From assembly GCA_009760855.2 (NCBI GenBank), contig WPIO01000044.1, forward strand, positions 616,501-680,500: a stretch of DNA of 64,000 nucleotides, written 5' to 3'. The stretch's first letter is position 1, and every line of letters starts with the position of its first letter. Positions 20,990 through 31,924 of the stretch are shown here, in pieces. The notes beneath the pieces were generated by a model that made no database searches, had not been told where the DNA came from, and was given only the letters and a program-made list of their open reading frames with translations. The position numbers were made by a program, and so were the translations under genes. This DNA is from Cristatella mucedo (taxonomy: Eukaryota; Bryozoa; Phylactolaemata; Cristatellidae).

Positions 20990-21662
20990 AGATTCTTCTT
21001 TATCCAATTCAGAGTTCTCTATGCATTCATTTTCAATTAGCAGTCAAGTAGATGAAGAATGGTATAGTAAAATGCCTAACCTAAGAGAGAAATGTTTACA
21101 AAGAAAAAGTATGCCTATCTTAAAGCGGAAAGCGATAGGATTATATCTCGTTTGAAGAAAGCTACGTCTATAGCTTCATACGTACTTCAATCCGTGATCG
21201 ATCATCTTTAACGGAGTTCTTAAAGCAGTTCTCGGCTCTTACGCGAATGAAGCGGTGAATGAAATTCGTAGCTCGCTTCCGCTCAGTTTTAGCTGTCTAG
21301 GTTCTCTCACAGCTTCAGGGAAAAGCATTATTTCAAAAATTGAGAAAAGAAAACACTACAGAATAGTTGCAAACGATAAGTTACTAGAAAAGGGAATCAA
21401 CGCATTATCTGATAAAGAGGTTGCTCAAGATGAGTTGCATAAAATAATTATTGCTGGGATGAATTCCGAAAAACTGAACATCGTTGAGCACGTTTCACTC
21501 TTCACTTGCAAATCTTCTCTTAACATTATCTACCCAATATCCCGCTTTGATCTCGCATACATGTTATCCTTTCTATTGTATGAACTGTTAACGAATAATT
21601 TGCGTCCGTCGCTCTTCTTCTGTTTTCACTTTCCCCCTCTCAAACTTCTAACAAGTATCTAA
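20990..21662 (+). pseudogene. Unknown gene of block C (+)
   Basis: Coding-like sequence spread over three frames, best preserved at 21255-21662 (LTASGKSIISKIEKRKHYRI, LSDKEVAQDELHKI). It is Lys/Glu-rich at first and hydrophobic at the C-terminus. It converges on the minus-strand remnant at 21665-22040. I do not recognise the family. Confidence 0.35.
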
Positions 21663-21664
21663 CG

Positions 21665-22040
21665 CTGATTCCCAACTCTAAAGCATTATCATCACAAAAA
21701 TCTGGTGTAGTAATCTCTATTTGCATTGCGTCTACTGGGTTTACAATCAGCTTAGTTTCGCTATTTTTTAAGGAATCTATTAGTTTTGGTAAGTTCTTTA
21801 TCAACTCTTTATTTTTTCTCTATTTCCTTTTTCCAACTGTTTTTCATACTGATGCATGAATAATCTCTTAGAACCAGTTACATTCATTTTCTCAACCATT
21901 GCTACATTCTTTTTAGTCACAGCTCCTTTAATCATCGCATGATGCTTTTTCCATTTCCTTTTTAAGTTATCCTTTAAACTCCAATCCAGAATCTACAGTT
22001 GTTATTATTACTTTTATTGTCCATTGTTACTATTGGCCAC
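21665..22040 (-). pseudogene. Unknown basic protein remnant of block C (-)
   Basis: The minus strand reads a Lys-rich stretch (LKRKWKKHHAMIKGAVTKKN) and, after a frameshift, an acidic C-terminal part containing CDDNALELGIS. Its 5' side is cut by the retrotransposon starting at 22089. Family not recognised. Confidence 0.35.
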
Positions 22041-22088
22041 TTTAGTTTACATTTCGAATAGATGCTTCTTATAGCTTTACTCACATAT

Positions 22089-23640
22089 AAATAATAATAA
22101 TAATGCACTTGATAAAGCGTCCTCAGATAACTCGATCTCTTTCTAAGTGCATTGCATTTGCTGCTAAGGGAAACGCGATTGAATCGTGAGTAATATCCTG
22201 CTTGATAAACAACATGAATAACATGGTTAGGGGTGACATGCACAGGTTCAGCATGCAAGTGTGGTTAGTGGCAGCATGCACAGTGTCAGCACTCATAAGC
22301 ACATGAAGGACGAATTACAGGCACCCACTTAATTCTGTCCTAAATTGGTATGTTTTAAGTTCTTTTTCAATGTGGTCAATTCAGAGGATGTTGTGTCGCA
22401 AGTCGGGAGTGAGTTCCATTCTTTGGGAGCATACGAACTGAATGCACGGTCTCCAAAGGATTTGATGCTGTACGAGGTATTGGTAAACTGTTGTATTCCG
22501 AAAGGCGGGTGGTACAATGCTTGGCCTGGTGGGGGAGTAGATATTAAAGATAGGCTGGAGCCAAAGAATAGAGGGAACTTAAAGCGAGCAACAAAACCTT
22601 GAAGTCAATCCGTTGCTTGACTGGTAGCCAGTGCAGGTCGGCGAGAAGTGGTGGGATGTGGCAACTGCGACGCTCACGACAGACAAGCCTAGCTGCAGAG
22701 TTTTGCACCATCTGTAATCGCCTGATTGCACATTCCGGTAGGCCAGCAAGCAGTGAGTTACAGAAGTCAAAACGAGATGTGACAAATGCATGGATCAAAT
22801 TGGATGCGGTATCCTTATCTAAACAAGCCCAAATTTTAGCAATGTTATGTATTTGAAAGTAGGCAAATTGATTTTGGAGCTGATGTGGTCGTGTAACGAG
22901 AGGTCACTTTGGAACACGACACCTAGAGTTCGAGCTGATTCAACAGAAGATATGCTGGCAGAGTCAACTTTGAGTGGTAGCCTTTCCAATTTCTGAATTA
23001 CACTTTGTTTGCCCATAACTAATAAGTTAGTTTTATCATCGTTTAGCTTATGAAAATTTGCTGTCATCCATGTGCAAATGTCATCAATACATGCAGCAAG
23101 GGAGTTGAGAGAATTTGAGGTGCTCGAAGGCTGGGAGGGATCAAAGCAAAAGTACAGCTCAGTGTCATCCGCATAGAAGTGAAAGCCTGGATCGTGCTTG
23201 GCAATCACATCAGCAAGAGGGAGAGTATAAACCATGAAAAGAACCGGATCTATCACGGACCCCTGAGGTATCCATATTTCTCAGGTACCCCTGATGATCT
23301 TAGTCCATTCACGTCAATACTCTGGAGTCTCTCACTACGATAGGACGTGAACCATTGCAGAGAAGTGCCAGCGATGCCCAGGCGAGATGAGGGGCGCTCC
23401 AGAAGAACTGTGTGATCGATAGAATCAAAAGCTGCCGAAAGATCGAGCAAAACAAGCAGAGAAACTCTACCCATGTCTGCATTCCTAAGTAGGTCGTTGC
23501 ACATCCGAAGGAAGGTTGGTTCTGTGGAGTGATTAGCTCTAAAGTCAAAGCGGAACTTACTAGCAATGTTTGAAGTTTCAATATATGAGTTCAGCGGGTC
23601 CGCCACGACCCGTTCCTGCGTCTCTGATAGGAATGGTAGA
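22089..23640 (-). mobile_element. Family B non-LTR retrotransposon, 5'-truncated, minus strand
   Basis: On minus it carries most of the RT: FRANHSTE, LLDLSAAFDSIDH, then (after a frameshift and loss of the PQGSV box) HFYADDTELYFCFDPSQP, LNDDKTNLLVMGK and the C-terminal region. The 3' end is the family-B consensus with a tail seen as (AAT)n on + at 22089-22103. It separates the two halves of block C. Confidence 0.92.
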
Positions 23641-24400
23641 ATGGATCTTTATCAGTCTTAGTTTTGAAGCTCTAGCATCTTTATACCTATTCGCAATATT
23701 CATAACGCACAACGCACACTTATAACCTTCATTATTTGTTGATTATAGTTGATATTAAGTTGATTATATCAGCTTAATGCTAATCATTGGGTAAAGTAAC
23801 CTTGAAGAAGCCATTTGGAATATTTCAAGCACTACTTATGAATACTTGGCTGATGGCTGCATTCTCATCACATTCTCAATCTCTTTCTTTCGTTTATGGT
23901 TTTGAAAAATATTTCTTCTATTTGACATATGGCTTTGATTTGCAATCTCTTTACACTATATTTGATGTCTCCAGCCGTTTACTAGTTAGTGAAGGCTTGA
24001 AAACCATTATTAATTTGCATCAGTTGTCAACCTTCAATCATAAAACGTTAGAAGTTTATGTGTTGTTACTGTGATAGGGGTGAGAACGAAACCGACTTTG
24101 AATCCAGCGATAAAATATGCACCGAGATTTTATGGAATAGTTTGTAAGAATTATTCAAAGACATTATGATATCTTTAAAGATAAAAACGAATGCAAAAGC
24201 ATGCATCCATTGGTTGGAGGATACGTAGATTTCAAATCTAAGAAAGTATTCTCAGCTAACTGCAATTGCATTCCTTTCATCAAACAGGGGTGTTCAGATC
24301 TCTTTTACACGATAGCTGTTACAATGATTTTGATGTTTAATAATACTATATATAAAAGGAATATCCCAAAGACTAAAGAAGTATAATTTCTAATATATTT
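23641..24400. other. Block C, AT-rich, no recognised gene
   Basis: Fragments such as CKSMHPLVGGYVDFKSKKVF on + (24185-24270) look coding but match no family I know. The remainder shows stops in all frames. Confidence 0.3.
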
Positions 24401-24429
24401 CACTTTTTCTATTCATGTAGCTATGTAGG

Positions 24430-25130
24430 TAATTAAGTGACTCACATTAGAGCTTCCAGTAGAACTAATAACTTCAAAATCAACTGAAATTCTGATAAAT
24501 TGATATCGCCTTCCTCTATTTGCATTAATTATCGTAATATCACCAGAGGGCAATGGAATATTCTAGTGTTGAGATAAAGGCACGCAGCTATTACTTTCAA
24601 CAACATGCAGCGAAACGATTATCATCGGAGGTTTATCTGTAGTTCACCAATTATAGCTTGTAGAAAAAAGGTTTTTCACCTTGTAGTGTAGTTCCAGGTA
24701 AAGGCAGCGTTACTACTTCACTAACTGTTCTACCATAAACGCTATCCGCATAAGACTTGTTACAGGCATCATTAGGATTGGTTAGGATTCATTATATTGG
24801 TTATCTTATTATTACCCTTGTTTAGGTCACATCCTACTGGAACAGATTTTAACACTACATTTCGCTTCGTACCTCCATACGTAACGAAACAGTGATCACC
24901 CAATGTGGTAGGAGTAGTGGAAGCAGAGTTCAAAGAACTAGACGTCGCGAATCCTCCCCTATTCAAATCCCTAGTCATCGTATCACCAGCTTTCTTAACC
25001 TTAGAATCCAATTTGCTTTTCACAATTAAATCATTATCAAATGAATCATTACCAAAACAACTAACCAAACCAAGCATTAACAACGGTACTAATGTTGGTC
25101 GATCTTGTACCTGAGCAATCAATCGTAGAT
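24430..25130 (-). pseudogene. Tail-fibre-like repeat protein, block C
   Basis: The minus strand encodes two copies of the phage tail-fibre module. The first is DSKVKKAGDTMTRDLN followed by a decayed continuation. The second, after a ~40-residue gap, is CDLNKGNNKITNIMNPN followed in another frame by NDACNKSYADSVYG. Known: in phage receptor-binding fibres the pattern is GDTMTGDLxMxGNxITNL..P..xxDAxxKxYVD. The reading frame breaks near 24790 and decays downstream. Confidence 0.7.
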
Positions 25131-25304
25131 GCGGTAATCGTTATGGATAATTTTAAAAAGTTTGCATCCATGTATTTCTAATTCACAGCATTTCCAGAAT
25201 TTAATGAACCCTTAAAATTTACAATTTTATTTAAAATATAAATAAAAATACAATTAATTTGTATAGCTTCCTAAGATAACTTAATCTCTATTCAGGCGCT
25301 ACAC

Positions 25305-25390
25305 AAATGCCACTGGGCGCGAGCCCACGACCTCGGCCAGATCTCGGTCGGAACGAGCTCCTTAGCCTCTGGGCCAAACCAAGTCCGAGA
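25305..25390 (-). mobile_element. tRNA-like relic (probable SINE head)
   Basis: The minus strand shows TGGCCCAGAGGCTAAGGAG (A-box and D-arm-like), then a B-box-like segment GTGGGCTCGCGCCC at the right spacing. A few bases of family-B 3' tail on minus lie directly beside it (about 25245-25310). No convincing acceptor stem. Confidence 0.4.
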
Positions 25391-25394
25391 AGCT

Positions 25395-28300
25395 TACCTA
25401 TTTAGAGTGTATCTGTTTGCTGTTTGACCTTAGCGCATAAGAATTACGTGCCTATGGACAGCTAAATGCTTACAGCTTGCGGCCGAGTCACCCTCCCCTA
25501 CCGCAGCGGCAGCTTTAGATTCACCGGTTGCTGGTAACCTGCTTTTTAGTTACGATCGTGCGTACCTATTATCGTTTCGTTATCGTCGTTCAAATGCGCT
25601 CATAGATGTTACTGTTATTGCTAAGGTACATGAATTATGCATTAACAAAAAAAGCATCCCGGAGCCGACGGGGGGGGGGCAAGGAGCTGAGAACCCGCTC
25701 GTTTATTATTTTTACCCTTTTGTCCCGTACCACTCAGCGCGTTCTCCTTCAAGCGTTGCTGTGAATCTCTATAACTGAGTAGTCATCTGGCCTACTATAA
25801 CTCCGGCAGCCGAACTTAACAGCTGTCTTTGAAATCCTCACTCGATATGCAAAAAACCCTGTTAATAAGCAACATTGTTTCTGGAAAAGGCCTCAACCTG
25901 CTCGCCTTGGCTAAAATCGGTTAGCTATGACGAAGGGTCAAAGGATTCATGAGATCGAAAAGTCGAAATAGAAATCACGGATAAAGAAACGAAATGATCT
26001 AAATGGAAATCATTCTCGAGTCCAGTGTAGCCTTTGTGCATTCAAATTGCTTTGTGCAAATGACCTGTATATGACTGACTCAGATGGCAGCCGCCGCCAG
26101 CAAGGCTTGTCTTTCTTTACCGGGAAGCAGGAAAATGAGAAAACAAAAAAGAAAACCAGCGAGAGTAGCCATCAGCACTCGTTCCTTCCTTAACTTCGTG
26201 CCATTCGCAGCATCCTCGAAGCGTCAGCCGGACCATTAACGACGCAACCAGAACCGGCCTTTCCTTCTTTCACACTCCTGTATAAATCGATACTTGAGTT
26301 TGAGTCAGCGTTATCGCACGCCAATACTTCAATTTTAAGCCGTTTGCAGTCCTTTCAATGCAGTCTTTAGAATCCATTGCTTTGAGCTCAATCAACAACA
26401 ATCTACCATTGGCGGCAGTAGTCTTTCGCCCACAGATACCAAGTCTTCCTGTATCTCAGATTTCTCTGATCTCACTTGACTCAGCGTGAAAAAATCCACA
26501 TTTACTCGCTACGGGTGATTTCAACATTCATTTTGATAAAATATCTGATACCCTCAGCACCCAATTGTGTGCACTGACTGAGTCATGGTCTCTTGTGGCT
26601 CATGTGCATGGCCCATACTCACATTAAGGGTCGCACAGTGGACCAAAGTTTCTCTACAACTGCACGCTACCATTACCCATTACTACCAAATTATGCTTAT
26701 CAGACCACAAGCATATCTCATTCAGTCTAAAATGTGTGCGCTTCTCCTAATCTAAAATCACCTGTGAATCGCGAAATCTGAATACCCTTGATATCGATGC
26801 TGTCCGTATGAGAATATCTGCTCCGCGTCTGATGTTCAATCCCCCTTACGACCTGTCATCATTAGTAGATTGCTACAACACTAGCTGACATTCTCGTCGA
26901 GTTTGCACTATGACTTGGCGCACTGTGCGCCCTCACCGAAACGGCCTATGGTTTACCGCAGACATTAAACTAGCTAGGTCTACTGAGCACAAGCCTAAAA
27001 AAATAAAAAAGATCAAGACCGGCTGTCCATCGACAAGCCTACGATGACTACTGTAGATGTCGTGTGACCTCGTCCCGAAATTCATATTCCAAACAAAGAA
27101 GATAACTAGTCCTCTGAACTAGATTTTCACTATCCAGCTACTACGATACATAGATCTGCAGCTGCAATGAATAACTAACGTTATAAATACGTCATTAGCC
27201 TCAGGTCGTGTCCCAGCACCTTTCAAAAAGGCTGTAGTCATACCACTGCTCAAAACAACTATGGACCAAGAGTACTTAAGCAACGTCCGCCCAGTCTCCC
27301 TTCTAGAGTTCTAATCTAAGACAATGGAGAAAGTCGTGGCAGACCAACTAAACTCATATATTGAAACTTAAAACCTTACTATTAAGTTCCAGTCTGGTTT
27401 TAGAGCTTCAACTCACTCCACCGAGTCAGCATTGCTTCGGGTATATAACGACTTACTTACGAATGAAGACTTAGGTAGAGCCTCTCAGCTTGTTTTGCTA
27501 GATCTTTCGACAGCTTTTGATACTATCAATCTCCAAGTCCTTCTCGAGCGCCTCTCATCTCGTATGGGCATCATGCGTACAGCACTGTAATTATTTGGGT
27601 CCTATATCAGTGGGAGACTCAGGAGTATTGATGTGAACAAACAAAGATCATCCGAGGAGCCTCTGTAGTATAGGGTACCTCAGGACTCGGTGCTTGGTCG
27701 GGTTCTTTTCACTCCCTCTTGCCTATATGATTGCCATTTAAAATCTAGGCTTTCAATTCTTTGCAGATGGCACTCAGTTATACCTTTGCTTTGACCCCTC
27801 TCAGCCCTCCAGCACGTCGAATTCTCTTAAATCTCTTGCTGCATGTAAGGAGGACATCCACGCATTGATGGCAGCAAACTTTTTCAAATTGAATGATGTT
27901 TAAGTCAACCTGCTAGTTATGGGCAACTCAAGTTTAATTAAGAAATTGAAAAGGCTAACGCCCAAAATCGGCTCTGCCAGCACATTTTCTGTTGAATCTG
28001 CACGAAATCAAAGTGTCTTGTTGCAAGGTGACATCTAATTAGACGACCAGACCAGCTCCACCGTCAAGTCTGCCTACTTTCAGTTATATAACATTGCTTA
28101 AATGCAGGGTTGTTTAGACAGGGATATCAGATCGAAAATAGTCCATGCATCTGGTGTATCCCGTCTCGACTTTTGTAATCCACTGCTTGCTGGTCTTCTG
28201 ACCTGTGCAATCGGGGGCTTACAGCTGGTGCAAAACTCAGCAGCTAGGCTTGTCTGTCGCGAGCGTCGTAGTTGCCACATCACACCACTTCTCGCCGACT

Positions 28301-28852
28301 TGAACTGGCTCCCAGTCAAGCAACGCATCGACTTCAAGGTTCTGTCACTCACTTTAGGTACCTTCATTCTTTGGCTTTAGCCTACCTATCAGATCTACTC
28401 CCCCACCAGGCTAAGCATAGCACCGCCCGGTTTTCGGAATCTTATCGTTTATCAATACCTCGCACGAGCCTCAAATTCTTCGGTGACCATGCGTTAAGTT
28501 TATATGCTCCGAAAGCCTGGAACTCACTTCCGACTTGCGTCACGACTTTCCCTGACTTGGCCACAATAAAAAAAACTAAAAACGCATCTATTAATCACAG
28601 CATCTAGTGGGTTCATGAGATTTTGTTCTTTATGCACTTATGCTTACTGACACTGTGCATGCTACCATTTGCCATGCTTGCATGCTGACCCTGTGCATGT
28701 CGCCCCTAACTATGCAAGTTATTCTTGCTGCGTATTGAGCATGCTACCACTAACCATTCTATCGTAATTCCGTAGCAGCAAATGTAAAGTGCCTAGAAAG
28801 AGATCTCTGAGGCCGCTATATTAAATGTATTATTATTATTATTATTATTACG
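25395..28852 (+). mobile_element. Family B non-LTR retrotransposon, near full length, badly decayed
   Basis: Starts with the same 5' region as the element at 62990 (TTGACC...GCGCATAAGAATTACGTGC). An endonuclease-like portion with many frameshifts follows (26000-26650; a decayed GDFN box near 26515), then RT sequence (27150-28080) and the C-terminal region (28102-28607). It ends at an (ATT)n tail at 28833-28852. Stops occur throughout. At about 3.4 kb it is the only copy here spanning both ends. Confidence 0.85.
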
Positions 28853-28867
28853 TAAAAAGAACTTCGG

Positions 28868-29490
28868 TTTCGGTGATGAAAAGACTCTATCGAGATTATC
28901 ATCAGTTTTAAGAGCTACATTATTAAGTTAAACAATCATTACAACTAAGATTAGTGATCTGCGAGAACTTGAAGCTTCAACTTGTGATATCGCGATTCGC
29001 AATGGTCTATCTATGCTCGTCAGTGAGAAAGTGCGAGCTCTAGATAATGAGTATGATGACTATGTTTTATCAAATCCAACAGCATTCCTTAAAAGTATTA
29101 AATTTTCATGATACCTTTCTTCCAATTGGATGACAGCTGGCTTTGATTATTATCACGCTCTAAAATTGCTTAGAGATATATACCCGAGCACTACATGGAT
29201 TCTGTTCGGATGCAACAACATTCAGCGATTATTAGTAGTGGCAAATTGCTTATGCTGTATATAAGGATGAAACGGCCATAACAGATAGAGTCAGTGGTTA
29301 TGCTATAGTTTAAAAACCGATAGATGCTTTCTTTTTAGAGAAAGGACAAAGACAATCCGTAAGTATATCATTAATTTTCCCAGATTGTATAAATGATTAT
29401 TTTCAGACTCAAGAGCAACCTTTCACGTTATCAGCAAGCGATTACAACGAATTGAAAACTCTTATTAACTTTTCACTCTCATCTAATTAA
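28868..29490 (+). pseudogene. Unknown viral-element gene Z, copy A
   Basis: About 200 codons with frameshifts and stops. Landmarks shared with the copy at 51868: ISDLRELEAS, NGLSMLVSE, NPTAFLKSIKF, DYYHALKLLRDIYPS. The end reads SASDYNELKTLINFSLSSN before a stop. No known domain recognised. It is followed 7 bp later by the small gene at 29497. Confidence 0.5.
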
Positions 29491-29496
29491 ATATAA

Positions 29497-29709
29497 ATGC
29501 GTTTCCTAAGTAATGGACAGCATCGAAATTGGTGTGAAAAAATTGTAAAAAAAATGTATAAAATTGTCTACGAAACAATTATGAAAATGAAGATTGGAAC
29601 CAACGTTATCGCTGTAAAAGAGAATGCTTTAACTGAAAGTGAAGCGATTGAAAAAGCTGTAGAACTGCTAGAAATTGAATCTAAATTCTCCATGTCTGAT
29701 CTTCAGTAA
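29497..29709 (+). CDS. Small unknown viral-element protein, copy A (70 aa, uninterrupted)
   Basis: MRFLSNGQHR... through ESKFSMSDLQ, 70 residues, with an intact frame and a basic N-terminal half followed by an acidic, helical-looking C-terminal half (ENALTESEAIEKAVELLEIE). A decayed homologue sits at the same place in block B (52813-52995). It converges with gene Y. Function unknown. Confidence 0.45.
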   Translation: MRFLSNGQHRNWCEKIVKKMYKIVYETIMKMKIGTNVIAVKENALTESEAIEKAVELLEIESKFSMSDLQ

Positions 29710-29729
29710 TCTCTTTCCTTGGAATAACT

Positions 29730-30085
29730 AGCGTCAAAGAGTAAACACCAGAGTGAATTTTCTTTGGAAACAGCTTGAGCCAATCTTTTTTTGTGCGCTA
29801 GCTGCACTTCACATCTCACTAACTTTTCAACTACACAATTCTTTAAGGATCCCTGAGAAGGTCTCTAAACTTTGGATTTTTTTCATGTAATGATCCTATT
29901 GAACTTCTTGTGAAAGCGAAATATTCCAACATGAGCCTTAGCGATTCTAGCAGTGAATATCGAGGTTCCTTAATTTTACCCATTCCAATCGAGTAAATAG
30001 GAACGTTGGACGGCTGCAACATTATTGCCTTTGCTCTCGCATCCACGTATCTTGTGAGGGTAGGAAAAGGAAGCAAGTTACTCAT
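29730..30085 (-). pseudogene. Unknown viral-element gene Y, copy A
   Basis: The first 80 codons from ATG at 30085 are open (MSNLLPFPTLTRYVDARAKA to LHEKNPKFRDLLRDP). Homology to copy B then continues past stops (WLKLF, IPRKEIT). Shared blocks are the N-terminal MSN..P..TL.R.VDA..KAIMLQ and the C-terminal PRE.ITE. No known domain. It begins 11 bp after the end of gene X, suggesting the two were neighbours in a minus-strand transcription unit. Confidence 0.5.
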
Positions 30086-30095
30086 TTTCTATGTG

Positions 30096-31350
30096 TTATT
30101 TTTTAATTGGAATATAAATTGGTACTCCTGGATGTAGAACTGATGCTACAGTAGATATTGGAGGAACTGCCTGTGTATAATTAGTAGTAGCGGATGCTGA
30201 TGGTGTGGTCTCTACTGGAATAGTTGGGATTTTTCCTAGTTCGTTGCTAGCTGACATGATCGTCTGACGCGTGCTCAAACCGGTAACGATGCTCGGTAGA
30301 ATTGCGGAAACCTCATCCTTAACGATAGGTTTGATGTCAGGTTTAACTTCGCTAACAGCAGGAGATATGGAAAGAATCTGATCTGCAACCCATGTTGTAT
30401 AGCTACTAGTCTCACTAGGCTTATCCAAACTAGCGTCGGTCTGTGACCTAACATTAGCTTCCAAGTCAGCTGTAACTTTAGCGTTTCTAGCCTAAATGCG
30501 ATTCTGCATCTCAGTCTCACACTGAGTAATTTGACACTTTTTTACATACGTTTCAGAAAACACGGAAATATAAAAAGCTGGCATTTGAGCATCGTAAGGC
30601 ATGAGTTTAGATTTGACGAGGTAATTAATGTATTGCTTCAGTTTCTGAGCTGTACTAGAATCAGCAGCGTTGGTAACACCCAGTGCGGACATCTTCTTTC
30701 CTATGCTTGTGTAAAAATTTAAGATTCTGAACTTGAGTGATTGACCATATCTGACTAGCGACATATGTAGTGGGAGGTCCCTCATAACTGTAATAGAATC
30801 AAGTAGAAATATATATTTTCCTGGATAAATACCTACAATAGGAAAGCCTCCACAACCCAGAATTATATTCCAATACTCATAATCAATATTAGCTCCTCCA
30901 ACAACACTGAATGTACCCTCAGTTGATGAAAAGACAATATTAAGATAACCTTAAAGATAAATTTTAAATCATCCATTCGTATCGGTTTCAATCCTGAACT
31001 TTTGCCTTGACGAATTTAAGTCTACAGTAGAAATGACCCGTGAGATATCAACGATTGCTAGTACGCCACGACCAGTACCGTTTTCTGTTCTATAAAGCTA
31101 TGTAGGGCTAAACGTTGGAATAGGAGATGTGTCGGGTGTGATGGTCGAAGCTGAAGAAACTGTGCTTGGCAACGACGTTTAAGCGCTACTAGCAACATTA
31201 TATGTACTTTTCAATGGCAATAATTTATCAATATACTACCGTGGTAACTTGCTAAGACTGCAAACCCTATGATTTGCATGCATACCGAAGTCAGCATCAG
31301 CACATCTCAATTTAGTGGTTGCTGCTAGCATTCTTTTGAGAAAATCTCTA
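30096..31350 (-). pseudogene. Unknown viral-element gene X, copy A (possible structural protein)
   Basis: About 400 codons on minus, starting near MTRDFL at 31350 and ending at YIPIKK before the stop at 30096. Best-preserved parts: KSTYNVASSA and PSTVSSASTITPD; FYTSIGKKMSALGVTNAADS and AQKLKQYINYLVKSKL; and a Ser/Thr/Pro-rich tail (30464-30096). One stop separates the last two parts. The repetitive Ser/Thr-rich composition and the neighbourhood suggest a virion protein, but this is inference. The same gene is at 53404-55990 in block B. Confidence 0.5.
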
Positions 31351-31431
31351 GTCATAACGTTGCGCATAATTTTAAAATTTTTTAAAGATAAATCGATATC
31401 CTTCTACATTTTTGGTTGGAAAATGAAAAGG

Positions 31432-31912
31432 AAATGTTCTGTCTACTTCCCTACCAGACTAAGCGTCGTACCACCCACGTTTCTGAATCTAATTGTTTAG
31501 CTACACCTCGTACGAACCTCAAATCCTTTGGAAGCCGTGCCTATAGCTCATATGCTCCCATAGCCTGAAACTCACCTCTGACTTTGCGTCACGACACCCT
31601 CTGACTTGACCACATTTAAAAAGAAGCTAACAATACACCTATTTATCACAGCATTTAGTGGGTCCATCCACGTGATTCACCCTTTGTGTGCTTATGCGTG
31701 CAGATACAGAACATGCTGCTGCAACTAACTATATATGCATGCTGACCCTGCGCATGTTACTATAATTATGGTATACATTTTGTCATTGGGCATGCTCGTA
31801 CTAATTAATCATTGCTGGTACTAATCATGCTCCCTTTGTTTGCAGCAAATGCAAAGTGCCTAGAAATAGATTAAGTTCTCTAATGGTGCTACACTAATTT
31901 TTATTATATTAT
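31432..31912 (+). mobile_element. Family B retrotransposon 3' fragment
   Basis: Decayed end of the RT ORF (PTRLSVVPPTFLNL), then the 3' UTR with the GCAAATGCAAAGTGCCTAGA block and a TTATTATATT tail. It separates genes X and pPolB of block A. Confidence 0.85.
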
Positions 31913-31924
31913 AACCACAAATAA

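Larger units (their letters stand above)
20717..25240. mobile_element. Virus-like element relic, block C
   Basis: AT-rich block with remnants of a tail-fibre-like gene and two convergent unknown genes, split by a family-B retrotransposon (22089-23640). Its composition and fibre-repeat content resemble blocks A and B. No polymerase is seen here. Confidence 0.5.

Noticed and set aside
24905-25114. A + strand open frame of 69 codons
   Set aside because: It is the antisense shadow of the tail-fibre-like remnant on minus.
25305-25390. A functional tRNA gene
   Set aside because: A- and B-box-like blocks are present, but no full acceptor stem or anticodon arm folds by eye; a SINE or pseudogene is more likely.
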